From the NCBI RefSeq assembly GCF_007859935.1, contig NZ_SJPO01000002.1, positions 682,001-746,000 of the forward strand: a DNA stretch of 64,000 nucleotides, written 5' to 3'. Positions 27,233 to 34,961 of this stretch are shown here, piece after piece. Position 1 is the first letter of the stretch, and the number at the start of each line of letters is the position of its first letter. A program made the translations under genes and the position numbers. The notes beneath the pieces were generated by a model. It saw nothing but the letters and a program-made list of their open reading frames with translations, did no database searches and was not told the DNA's origin. The DNA is from Posidoniimonas polymericola (lineage in GTDB: Bacteria > Planctomycetota > Planctomycetia > Pirellulales > Lacipirellulaceae).

Positions 27233-27346
27233 TGCGAGTGAGGTCGCCCGCCCGGGCCCTGGCAATCGGGCCCCCGGCAGGGGAAAATGGGGCGAAAACA
27301 AACCTCAAGTCTAGGCAGCCGTGGGCGTTCTATCAATCGTGCCACA

Positions 27347-27419
27347 CGGGTGGCACGCCCAGAATGGGCGTGGAGCGCCGAGCCCGGGTTCACCACGCCC
27401 TGCGAGGGCGTGCCACCCG
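27347..27419. repeat. 73-bp nested palindromic element
   Basis: Outer arms CGGGTGGCACGCCC (27347-27360) and GGGCGTGCCACCCG (27406-27419) are perfect reverse complements. An inner pair GGGCGTGG (27366-27373) and CCACGCCC (27393-27400) is nested inside, giving a cruciform-capable structure. The 17-mer at 27364-27380 recurs inverted at 63650-63666, and a similar GCACGCC/GGCGTGC design occurs at 57871-57908. Confidence 0.65.
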
Positions 27420-27453
27420 AATCCGCCATTTTGTACACCGTCTACCCGTCCTC

Positions 27454-27473
27454 GGCGTCTTGGCGTCCTGGCG
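27454..27473. repeat. short tandem GGCGTC-type repeat upstream of miaA
   Basis: Three near-identical units of a GGCGTCTT-like motif in a row, just before the miaA start at 27492. A related CGCCAAGA core is repeated at 41842-41867. Confidence 0.35.
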
Positions 27474-27491
27474 GTTCAAAACACAGCCCTG

Positions 27492-28448
27492 ATGCCACCC
27501 ACGCCTGAAAACCCTGCGATCGACTGCTGGTACCTCACCGGCGAGACCGCCGTCGGCAAGACCGCCGTGGCGATGGAGCTCGCCAAGCGGTTGGACGCCG
27601 AACTGCTGTCGCTCGACTCGATGGCCGTGTACCGCGGCATGGACATCGGCACCGCCAAGCCGCCGCTTAAGCTGCGGCAGACCGTGCCGCACCACCTGGT
27701 CGACGTCGTCGACCCGGACGAGGACTTCAGCGTCGCGCAGTACCGCGAGCTGGCGTTCGCCGCGATCGCCGGCATCCGCGAGCGGGGCCGCCAGCCGGTG
27801 TTTGTGGGCGGCACGCCGCTGTACCTCAAGTGCCTGCTGCGGGGCTTCTTCGACGGCCCCCCCGCCGACTGGGACCTGCGGAACGAGATCCTCGCCGAGC
27901 TCGAGACCGTCGGCTCCGAGGCCCTGCACGCCCGGCTCACCCAGGTCGACCCGGTGGCGGCGTCGCTGATCCACCTGAATGACACCCGGCGGATCGTCCG
28001 CGCGCTGGAGGTGTACCGCTCGACCGGCGAACCGATCAGCCACCAGCAGATGGAGTTCGAGGACGGCCTGCCCGCCAAAGACTGCAAGGTCTACGTGCTC
28101 CGCCGCGACCGCGAAGAGCAGCGCGAGCGGATCGAGCGTCGCGTCGACCAGATGTTCGAAGACGGCCTGGTCGACGAGGTCCGCGGGCTGATCGACTCCG
28201 GCAAGCAGCTCGGCCGCACCGCCCGCCAGGCGGTCGGCTACTGCGAGGTAATCGACTACCTCAGCGGCGACTCGACGCTGGAGCAAGCAGTCGAGACCAT
28301 CAAGGCCCGCACGCGGCGGTTCGCCAAACGCCAGCGCACCTGGTTCCGCGGCCTGAGCGAGTGCCGCTTCCTCGACATCGGCCCGGACGACAGCCCGGCG
28401 GCGATCGCGGAGCGGATTGTGGGCGACCCCGACGCGGGGCTGTCATAG
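27492..28448 (+). CDS. miaA: tRNA dimethylallyltransferase
   Basis: Transfers a dimethylallyl group to N6 of A37 in tRNAs that read UNN codons, the first step toward ms2i6A. The 318 residues from the ATG at 27492 match the family length. The P-loop is G-E-T-A-V-G-K-T (usual form G-P-T-A-S-G-K-T). The catalytic region D-S-M-A-V-Y-R-G-M-D-I-G-T-A-K-P is intact, as are F-V-G-G-T-P-L-Y-L-K and the R-D-R-E-E-Q-R-E-R-I-E-R-R-V-D segment. The open frame reaches back to 27321 through a palindromic repeat and is not coding there. A short hairpin follows the stop directly. Confidence 0.95.
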   Translation: MPPTPENPAIDCWYLTGETAVGKTAVAMELAKRLDAELLSLDSMAVYRGMDIGTAKPPLKLRQTVPHHLVDVVDPDEDFSVAQYRELAFAAIAGIRERGRQPVFVGGTPLYLKCLLRGFFDGPPADWDLRNEILAELETVGSEALHARLTQVDPVAASLIHLNDTRRIVRALEVYRSTGEPISHQQMEFEDGLPAKDCKVYVLRRDREEQRERIERRVDQMFEDGLVDEVRGLIDSGKQLGRTARQAVGYCEVIDYLSGDSTLEQAVETIKARTRRFAKRQRTWFRGLSECRFLDIGPDDSPAAIAERIVGDPDAGLS

Positions 28449-28552
28449 TGGCACGACGCTCCGCGTCGTGAATTAGAGAGATGGCCTGCGGGTTTAAACC
28501 TCGGAGCGCTGGCGGACTCGGTTCGACGCCACTCGGAGAGTGGCGCCACTAT
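28445..28552. repeat. two-hairpin element with inverted ends after miaA
   Basis: ATAGTGGC (28445-28452) and GCCACTAT (28545-28552) bound an element that contains two tight hairpins: CACGACGC/GCGTCGTG with loop TCC (28452-28470) and CGCCACTC/GAGTGGCG with loop GGA (28527-28545). The left end includes the miaA stop codon. No T-run follows either hairpin, so a mobile palindromic repeat seems as likely as a terminator. Confidence 0.5.
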
Positions 28553-28568
28553 CGGGCTTGTGCGTTCT

Positions 28569-29153
28569 CTAGAACAGCAGCCCTATGACAATGAAGCCCA
28601 CCATCAGCAGCAGCAAGAACGCGACAATCTTTACTTCGGTCGAGGTGCTCGGCTTGAGGTAGGGGGTTGCGGCGATGACTTCGCGGTAATGGCGAGAGAA
28701 CAGGAACTTCGCCCGCTTGCCGGTCAGCTGCCAGAGGGCGTACCCGAAGTGGATCGCGAAGATTGGGTTCAGCGTGTAAAGCGAGACCACCAATCCGACG
28801 GCGTGCAGCCCATTTGCCGCCAGACGCGTCGGCTCACCCCGCAGCCCATGCAGTCCGATGGCGAGTCCCCAGAGCACGACCGGTGTGAGCAGGTAGCTGG
28901 CGATGCCAAGCGTCACGAAGGTGTTGGACGCGGGCGCCGTGCGGGAACCCCACTCGGACGCCATGAAACCGCCGACCACGACCGTCAGCATCGTCGCTGC
29001 GATCGCCAGCAACAGGTACAGCGTGCCGAGCGACCGCACCGCCGACTCGTGCTGCAGGTGCGCACGCCGCACAGCGTCGGCCGAACCCGGCGCAGACGCC
29101 GATTGCGGTTCGTCGACTTCAACGGGCGATGCGTAGGGGTTCTCGTCGGGCAC
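28569..29153 (-). CDS. NPYASP-type membrane protein, paralogue 1 of 3
   Basis: 194 residues with four or five hydrophobic helices (L-Y-L-L-L-A-I-A-A-T-M-L-T-V-V-V-G-G-F and K-I-V-A-F-L-L-L-L-M-V-G-F-I-V-I-G-L-L-F). The N-terminus reads D-E-N-P-Y-A-S-P, a tag seen on many small planctomycete membrane proteins. The conserved cytoplasmic block before the last helix is Y-R-E-V-I-A-A-T-P-Y. It is homologous along its length to the two genes upstream and starts only three bases after the ancestral stop of paralogue 2. Function is unknown. Confidence 0.7.
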   Translation of the reverse strand: MPDENPYASPVEVDEPQSASAPGSADAVRRAHLQHESAVRSLGTLYLLLAIAATMLTVVVGGFMASEWGSRTAPASNTFVTLGIASYLLTPVVLWGLAIGLHGLRGEPTRLAANGLHAVGLVVSLYTLNPIFAIHFGYALWQLTGKRAKFLFSRHYREVIAATPYLKPSTSTEVKIVAFLLLLMVGFIVIGLLF

Positions 29154-29156
29154 GCG

Positions 29157-29750
29157 TCAACCGCCGGCCACGGCGGCGATGAATCCTACTACGACCAGGG
29201 CGATCAGAATCGCCAACAAGATCCACACCACCATCGAAGTCTTGTACCTGATGTGCGGCGTGGCGGCGATGATGTCCTTGTACTCGGGCGAGAAGATCTA
29301 CTTTGCTTTGCGTCCCGCCACGAGCCAAAGGATGTAGCCGTTGATGAGGGTGCCAAATGGAAACCCAAGCAGGCCGATCGCACTCAGGATGATGGTCCAG
29401 AAGCGCACCGCTGGGTTCAAGCGACGGAGCCCTAGACCGATCCACCAAAACGCCGCGGTCATGGCGACGTAGAAAAATGAGGTAATCCCAACGAATGCAC
29501 CATCGCCACTGACGACGTCTGCGGAGGCCACGGCGAACAAGAGCGTCAGCAAGGTGGTGGCAATTGCGAGCGTCATGACTAGTGCGCCCAACAAGTACAG
29601 AGAGCCAATCGACTTTATCGACGCCTCGCGCGAGAGGTTGTCGCGGCGGATCTGCTCTAACGCGCCGTCAGCCGTCACGACGGGGGCCGACGCTGATTCC
29701 TCCGCCAGCGGAGAAGCGAAGGGATTCACGTGTTCTTGTTCTGCTTCCAT
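29157..29750 (-). pseudogene. NPYASP-type membrane protein, paralogue 2, interrupted by an in-frame TAG
   Basis: From the ATG at 29750 (GGAG six bases upstream) the frame runs 150 codons to a TAG at 29298-29300. The same frame then continues for 46 more codons, I-F-S-P-E-Y-K-D-I-I-A-A-T-P-H-I-R-Y-K-T, to a TGA at 29157. The tail after the TAG matches paralogue 3 closely (T-P-E-Y-K-H-V-I-A-A-T-P-H-V-R-Y-K-T). The TAG sits where paralogue 3 has Tyr (A-S-Y-I-F against A-K-stop-I-F), so a single TAC-to-TAG change explains it. A truncated product without its last helix, read-through or a sequencing error are alternatives. Its upstream region resembles that of paralogue 3. Confidence 0.75.
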
Positions 29751-29852
29751 CGAGGCTCCGATAAGATTCGCCAACCCGTACGCGACACAGCAAAGTTAGC
29801 CAACCTATTCGGCGATTGCAACGCTGCGTGGGCGGCCTTCGGCGGATAGCAC

Positions 29853-30440
29853 TCAACGAACGCCTGGAATCATCATCGCGAAAAGCACTCCGATGATGAG
29901 GATCGCCAGCAGTATCCAGCTGACGGCCGAGGTCTTGTAGCGGACGTGCGGCGTGGCGGCGATGACGTGCTTGTATTCGGGGGTGAAGATGTAGCTGGCC
30001 TTCTTGCCGAGCAGGCACCACAAGCCGCTCATGCTGATGAGCAGCGTTATCGGGTTGAACATCGGCGCCGAGGCAAGCAGCCAGATCACGCTAAGCACGA
30101 TACCGGGGATCCTCGCCGACGAGCTCAATCCACGGAGCCCGATGCCTACCCAAACCGTGACCGCTAGGAACGCCAGGTAAACCAGGACCAGCAGCAGCTC
30201 GATGACGCCAGTCGTGATTAGCAGATCGAGGAAGGCGACCGCGAGGGCGAGCAGCCCGATTCCGAGCACGCCGACCAAGTAACAGACCAGACCGAGCGAC
30301 TCGATGGTCGCCTCGCGGGACAAGTGGGTCCGCCGGATCCGCTCGAGGTGAGCGATATCCAAAGGCACATCGGGCCCGGCAGCCACGTCTTCCGCCAGCG
30401 GGGAAGCATACGGATTAACGCGCCCGTCGTCCCCTTCCAT
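29853..30440 (-). CDS. NPYASP-type membrane protein, paralogue 3 of 3
   Basis: 195 residues with the N-terminal block V-N-P-Y-A-S-P-L-A-E-D, then R-R-T-H-L-S-R-E-A-T-I-E-S-L-G-L, several membrane helices and the cytoplasmic motif Y-I-F-T-P-E-Y-K-H-V-I-A-A-T-P-H. The region GGAGCGTCG before the ATG is nearly identical to that of paralogue 2 (GGAGCCTCG), showing duplication that included the ribosome site. It begins 20 bases after the polyprenyl synthase stop and may be in one transcript with it. Function is unknown. Confidence 0.72.
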   Translation of the reverse strand: MEGDDGRVNPYASPLAEDVAAGPDVPLDIAHLERIRRTHLSREATIESLGLVCYLVGVLGIGLLALAVAFLDLLITTGVIELLLVLVYLAFLAVTVWVGIGLRGLSSSARIPGIVLSVIWLLASAPMFNPITLLISMSGLWCLLGKKASYIFTPEYKHVIAATPHVRYKTSAVSWILLAILIIGVLFAMMIPGVR

Positions 30441-30460
30441 CGACGCTCCGGTAGTTCGAT

Positions 30461-31456
30461 CTAACTCGTCCGCGCCGCCGCAAAGTTGGCCAGCCCAACC
30501 AGCGACTCGAGGGCCGGGTTGGCGGGCAACTCGGCCAGGTCGGCCGCGGCGCGGCGGGCGTAGTTGGTCGCCATCCGGTTGGCGTAGTCGAGCGAGCCCA
30601 GCAGCTTGACCTGCGCACGGATCCGCTCGAGGTCGGCCGACTCCAAGAGGTCGACGAAGTTGGCCCGCGGGCCGTTGACCAGCGCGTCACGGGCGTGGAT
30701 CAAGGGGAGCGTCATCTTCCGCTTGGCGAGGTCGGCGCCGGTGGTCTTGCCGGTCGCCTTCTCGTCGGACATCAGGTCCAGCAGGTCGTCGGCGATCTGG
30801 AAAGCGATGCCGAGGTTCCGCCCGAACGAAGCCAGCCGCTCGATCGTGGCGTCGTCGGCGCCGGACTGGCGGGCGCCCAGCTCGCAGCAGCAGGCGCACA
30901 GCTCGGCGGTCTTGGCGGTGATGATCGCCAGGTAATCTGCTTGGCTGAGCCCGAAGTCGCCCTCGGAGAGGGTCTGCTGCATCTCGCCCTCGCAGACCAC
31001 GTTGGTCGCGCGGCCGATGGTCTGGCACGCCTCGGCCGATCCGGTGGTGCTGGCCAGGTAGAACGAGTGCGAGAACAGGAAGTCGCCCAGGAGGACGCTG
31101 GTCTCGTTGTTCCAGCGGGCGTTGACTGTGTCCTCGTGACGGCGGAGCTGGGCCTCGTCGAGGACGTCGTCGTGGACGAGCGTGGCGGTGTGGATCATCT
31201 CGACCACGGCGGCGAGCGTCAGGTGCTCGTCGCTAAGTTCTCCGGTCGCCTGGCCGGCCAGCAGCACCAGCGCGGGCCGCAGCCGCTTGCCGCCAAGCCG
31301 GTAGCCGTGCCGCACGACCTCGTCGACCTGGGGGACGCGGCTGTGCAGTTCCGACTGCAGACGCTGCTCGACCGCGGACAGGTCGTCGGCGATGCAAGAG
31401 AGCAGCTGTCGGAGCTTGGGGCTGCCCTCGACGAGCGTTTGGTCTGCCTGACTCAT
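30461..31456 (-). CDS. polyprenyl (isoprenyl) diphosphate synthase
   Basis: Trans-prenyltransferase of 331 residues that elongates isoprenoid chains from IPP, for example to the quinone side-chain precursor. Both aspartate-rich motifs are intact: L-V-H-D-D-V-L-D (first) and I-A-D-D-L-L-D (second). The IPP-binding G-K-R-L-R-P and the G-K-T-T-G-A-D-L-A-K-R-K-M-T-L-P-L region are also present. The residue set before the first motif (M-I-H-T-A-T) suggests a medium or long chain product (IspB/HepT-like) rather than FPP. It follows moaC by 15 bases, so the two are probably co-transcribed. Confidence 0.92.
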   Translation of the reverse strand: MSQADQTLVEGSPKLRQLLSCIADDLSAVEQRLQSELHSRVPQVDEVVRHGYRLGGKRLRPALVLLAGQATGELSDEHLTLAAVVEMIHTATLVHDDVLDEAQLRRHEDTVNARWNNETSVLLGDFLFSHSFYLASTTGSAEACQTIGRATNVVCEGEMQQTLSEGDFGLSQADYLAIITAKTAELCACCCELGARQSGADDATIERLASFGRNLGIAFQIADDLLDLMSDEKATGKTTGADLAKRKMTLPLIHARDALVNGPRANFVDLLESADLERIRAQVKLLGSLDYANRMATNYARRAAADLAELPANPALESLVGLANFAAARTS

Positions 31457-31471
31457 TTGTGGGTTGGGTCC

Positions 31472-31981
31472 TTAATCGGAATCGCTCGAGGGGTCGTCGC
31501 CGTTGTCAGAACGCTGCCAGGTCCCGCTGCGGCCGCCGGCCTTCTCTTCTAGTTGCACGGGACCAATCACGATGCCGCGGTCGACCGCCTTGCACATATC
31601 GTAAACCGTCAGGGCCGCGGTCGTCACGGCAGTGAGGGCCTCCATCTCGACGCCGGTCTTGCCGGTGACCCGCGCCGTCGACTCGATCCGCAACGTGGTG
31701 GCCGCCTCGAATTCGAAGTCGACCGATACCGATTCTAGCGGCAACGAGTGGCACAACGGGATCAGCTCGTCGGTCCGCTTGGCCGCCATCACCCCCGCCA
31801 GCCGCGCAACCTGCAGCACGTCGCCCTTCGGGCCGCCACCGTCCTGAATCAATTCAAGAGTCGATGCGGCCATCGTGAGCCGGGCCGAGGCGCGGGCCAT
31901 CCGATGGGTCGACGGCTTTTCGCCGACGTCCACCATCCGGGCGGCGCCCGATTCGTCGAGGTGCGTGAGTCGCTCTGCCAA
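31472..31981 (-). CDS. moaC: cyclic pyranopterin monophosphate synthase
   Basis: MoaC converts 3',8-cH2GTP to cyclic pyranopterin monophosphate in molybdenum cofactor synthesis. The 169 residues hold K-R-T-D-E-L-I-P-L-C-H-S-L-P-L, V-T-G-K-T-G-V-E-M-E-A-L-T-A-V and Y-D-M-C-K-A-V-D-R, the catalytic blocks. The start is TTG at 31981, chosen because the following L-T-H-L-D-E-S-G-A-A-R-M-V-D-V aligns with other MoaC N-termini; the next ATG would cut into that block. TTGGCAGAGCGAC is repeated 16 bases upstream, out of frame. No moaA or moaE is adjacent. Confidence 0.94.
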   Translation of the reverse strand: MAERLTHLDESGAARMVDVGEKPSTHRMARASARLTMAASTLELIQDGGGPKGDVLQVARLAGVMAAKRTDELIPLCHSLPLESVSVDFEFEAATTLRIESTARVTGKTGVEMEALTAVTTAALTVYDMCKAVDRGIVIGPVQLEEKAGGRSGTWQRSDNGDDPSSDSD

Positions 31982-32207
31982 GGGGTCGCTCTGCCAAAGG
32001 AAACACGCCCGGTGAGGAGCGTGCTGCCGTAGGTGATTCTAGAGGGTGCGTATGCGAGGGCGTAGAGGCATTGGGCCGCGAGAGGTTCGGTGTGACACTT
32101 TGACGCAGCGGCCGCTGGGGGGATCTTAACCTGTTTGGTCTCCGCGGGTTAGGGGCTACGCGGGCCAATCGTGGCGACGCAAGTGGCGACCGCCCAGACG
32201 CCGCCCT

Positions 32208-32213
32208 TATAAT
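32208..32213 (+). promoter_or_regulatory. TATAAT box placed for a leaderless mRNA
   Basis: A perfect TATAAT ends six bases before the ATG at 32220, so the expected transcription start falls on the A of the start codon. The -35 region (TGGCGA at 32184-32189) is poor. Confidence 0.35.
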
Positions 32214-32219
32214 CGCCGC

Positions 32220-34715
32220 ATGAAATGGCTCCCCCAATGCTTCTTCTCAGCGGCGCTGGCCTACGGGTTGGCGGTGGTAGTTCCCGCCCCCGCCGCGCCC
32301 GCCCGGGACGGTGACGCCAACGCCGACCTACTGCGGGACGTGCTCGTGCGGCCCGGTTACGAGCTGCAGCTGGTACACCGCGTCGACCCCAAGGCCGAGG
32401 GCTCGTGGGTCTCGCTCACGGCGGTCGGCGACGGGCGGCTGGTCGCGTCGGCGCAGTTTGGCAGGCTGTTCGTGATCACGCCGGGCGACGGCCCAGACGA
32501 CACCGTGGTCAAGCGGCTGCCCGTCGACCTCGGCATGGCGCAGGGGCTGTGTGTCGTGCAGGGCGACCTGTACGTGATGGTCAACGCCCAAGGCCCGCGG
32601 CCGGCGGGCCTGTACCGCTGCCGCGACACTGACGGCGACCAACTGTGGGACCAGGTGGAGCTGCTCCGCGAGCTCGGCTCCAGCGGCGAGCACGGGCCGC
32701 ATGCGGTGGTCCCCTCGCCCAGCGGCGAGTCGCTGTACGTGGCGTGCGGCAACGTCACCAAGCCGACCGAGTTCGCCTGGAGCCGCGTTCCCACCGCGTG
32801 GGGGGATGACTCCATCCTGCCGCGGATCGACGACCCGCTGCGGAGCTTCTCCAACCTCCGCGAGCCCGGCGGCTGGATCGCCGAGGTGAGCCTCGACGGC
32901 AAGGACTGGCGGCTGCACGCGGCCGGCTTCCGCAACCAATACGACATCGCCTTCAACCGCTGGGGCGACCTGTTCACGTTCGACTCCGACAACGAGTACG
33001 ACATTGACGCGCCGTGGTACCGCCCGACGCGGGTCTGTCACGTCGCGAGCGGCGGGGAGTTCGGCTGGCGGCACGGCACCGGCAAGTGGCCGCCCTACTA
33101 CGAGGACAGCGTCGGGCCGCTGCTAGAGATCGGCCCCGGCTCGCCAACCGGCGTCGAGTTCGGGTACGCGACCGACTTTCCTGCCGCTGACCAGCGGGCG
33201 CTGTTTGTCGGCGATTGGAGCCACGGCCGGGTGTTCATGGTCGACCTCGATTTGGAGGGGGGCGGCTACCGCGCCTCGGTCAAGCCGTTCCTGTCGGCGT
33301 CGCCGCTGCCGGTGACCGACCTGGCCGCCAACTTCCAGGACGGCGCCCTGTACCTAACGACCGGCGGCCGCCGGGTCGGTTCCGCGTTGTGGCGGGTGGT
33401 TTACGTCGGCTTCGAGAACCCCGCCGACGAGCCGGCGCCGATCCCGCCGGCGCCGCTGCCCGAGGAGGACCTCAACAAGCTGCGCCGCGAGATCGAGTAC
33501 TACCACACCGAGGCGGGGGCCGCCGATCCCGTGGCGCTCGACAATGTCTGGCCCTACCTCGGCCACGACGACCGCCACGTCCGCTACGCGGCCCGCGTCG
33601 CGGTCGAGCTGCAGCCGGCCGACCGCTGGCTGCAGCGCGCCTACGCCGAGGCCGACCCGCGGGCGCGGCCCTACGCGCTGCTGGCCGCCACCCGCCACCA
33701 ATCGCAGGACCCGCCGCACGACTTGTACGAGGCGTTCCGCGACACCGACTTCGCCGGGCTGACCGCCGAGGGGAAGCTCGCCTACCTGCGGGCGGTGGGC
33801 GTGTCGCACCTGCGGTACGAGTCGCCCGAGCTGCCGACCCGCCGGGCGATCGTGGCAAAGTTCGCCGAGGCGTTGCCTAGTGGCGAGACCATCTTCGACC
33901 GCGAGCTGGCCGCGTTCCTGTTGGCGGTCGGCTACCCCGACGCGACCGCCACAGCCGTACGGTTAATGGAGGACGCCCCGCTGGCGAGCGAGCGGCTGTA
34001 CTACGCCCTCGCGCTGTGCGAAACCAGGCAGGGCTGGACGCCCGAGCTGCGGCGCACGTACTACCAGATGCTGGGCCAGATCCTGGCCGGCTCGCGTGAC
34101 CGCTCGATGCAGGCCTACGCCGAACGCATCGCCGCACGCGCCGACGAGCAGCTCACTGATGAAGAGCGGACCACGGCCGCCGATCTGATCGCCCAACGGG
34201 ACGAGCAACGAGCGTCGCCTGCCGGGGCGACCCCCCCACGCCCATTAGTACGCGAGTGGAACATCGACCAGGTCGTCGACGCCGCCAACCAGCAGGGGGG
34301 CGATCCCACCCGGGGCCGCCGGTTGTTCGCCGAGGCCCAGTGCTTCACCTGCCACCGCTTCCGCGGCGAGGGGGGCGCGGTCGGCCCCGACCTGACCGCC
34401 GTCGGCCGCCGCTTCGCGGTGCGGGACATCGCCACGGCGCTGGTTGACCCCAATGCCACGATCTCCGACCAGTACCGGCAGACCGTGTTCGAGATCGACG
34501 GCCGCACGATCGTCGGCCGCGTGGTGAACCTGAACAAGCAAGAGATCTCGATCGCCACCGACTTCACCGACCCCAAGCACTACCAGACTTTCGACGCCGA
34601 CGACATCGAGGACCAGTTCCCGTCCAACGCGTCGCCGATGCCAGCGGGGCTGCTGAATGTGCTGGACGAGGACGAGCTCCTCGATCTGATGGCGTACCTG
34701 TTGTCGACGGAGTGA
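32220..34715 (+). CDS. PVC-type membrane-bound dehydrogenase-like protein with haem c domain
   Basis: 831 residues of the planctomycete/verrucomicrobial dehydrogenase-like group. The signal peptide is followed by a beta-propeller related to sugar dehydrogenases (blocks A-A-G-F-R-N-Q-Y-D-I-A-F-N and F-D-S-D-N-E-Y-D-I-D-A-P-W-Y). A helical repeat region comes next. The C-terminal domain has one haem c site, C-F-T-C-H-R-F, preceded by G-R-R-L-F-A-E-A-Q and followed by G-P-D-L-T-A-V-G-R-R-F, typical of the PVC haem-binding domain family. The substrate is probably a sugar or polyol, by propeller analogy only. The gene stands alone on the plus strand. Confidence 0.85.
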   Translation: MKWLPQCFFSAALAYGLAVVVPAPAAPARDGDANADLLRDVLVRPGYELQLVHRVDPKAEGSWVSLTAVGDGRLVASAQFGRLFVITPGDGPDDTVVKRLPVDLGMAQGLCVVQGDLYVMVNAQGPRPAGLYRCRDTDGDQLWDQVELLRELGSSGEHGPHAVVPSPSGESLYVACGNVTKPTEFAWSRVPTAWGDDSILPRIDDPLRSFSNLREPGGWIAEVSLDGKDWRLHAAGFRNQYDIAFNRWGDLFTFDSDNEYDIDAPWYRPTRVCHVASGGEFGWRHGTGKWPPYYEDSVGPLLEIGPGSPTGVEFGYATDFPAADQRALFVGDWSHGRVFMVDLDLEGGGYRASVKPFLSASPLPVTDLAANFQDGALYLTTGGRRVGSALWRVVYVGFENPADEPAPIPPAPLPEEDLNKLRREIEYYHTEAGAADPVALDNVWPYLGHDDRHVRYAARVAVELQPADRWLQRAYAEADPRARPYALLAATRHQSQDPPHDLYEAFRDTDFAGLTAEGKLAYLRAVGVSHLRYESPELPTRRAIVAKFAEALPSGETIFDRELAAFLLAVGYPDATATAVRLMEDAPLASERLYYALALCETRQGWTPELRRTYYQMLGQILAGSRDRSMQAYAERIAARADEQLTDEERTTAADLIAQRDEQRASPAGATPPRPLVREWNIDQVVDAANQQGGDPTRGRRLFAEAQCFTCHRFRGEGGAVGPDLTAVGRRFAVRDIATALVDPNATISDQYRQTVFEIDGRTIVGRVVNLNKQEISIATDFTDPKHYQTFDADDIEDQFPSNASPMPAGLLNVLDEDELLDLMAYLLSTE

Positions 34716-34731
34716 GCTTGGCGTGCGGCGA

Positions 34732-34817
34732 GTCGAAAAGGGGGACTGGCTCGCCGCTTGGAAGCGATTGGCGCCGATGTGCAAGAACGCCGCGTCGTGC
34801 CTGTCCCCGTTTTCGAC
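34732..34817. repeat. REP-like palindromic repeat, copy C
   Basis: An 86-bp element with 15-bp inverted ends (GTCGAAAAGGGGGAC at 34732-34746 against 34803-34817, one mismatch). The inner flanks ACTGGCTCGC and GTGCCTGT are those of copies A and B read in the other orientation. It follows the dehydrogenase stop by 16 bases. Confidence 0.72.
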
Positions 34818-34835
34818 GGACCACTACGCTGGTCC

Positions 34836-34926
34836 GCTTGAAATGGGGACTGGCACTCAACCGCAGTCAGGTTAGCGCCGGAGGCAATCATTGTCAGGCG
34901 GTTGAGAGCCAGTCCCCAATTCAAGC
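34836..34926. repeat. REP-like palindromic repeat, copy D
   Basis: A 91-bp element with 19-bp inverted ends (GCTTGAAATGGGGACTGGC at 34836-34854 against 34908-34926, one mismatch). The pairing continues inside with CTCAACCGC/GCGGTTGAG. It is 18 bases from copy C, forming a tandem pair. Confidence 0.75.
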
Positions 34927-34961
34927 TCGCCGACCGCAGGGCTGGTCTAGGCTTGACCTGG

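Noticed and set aside
29298..29300. TAG in NPYASP paralogue 2 as a pyrrolysine or programmed read-through codon
   Set aside because: No stimulatory structure or pyrrolysine gene is seen, and a single TAC-to-TAG change explains it more simply.
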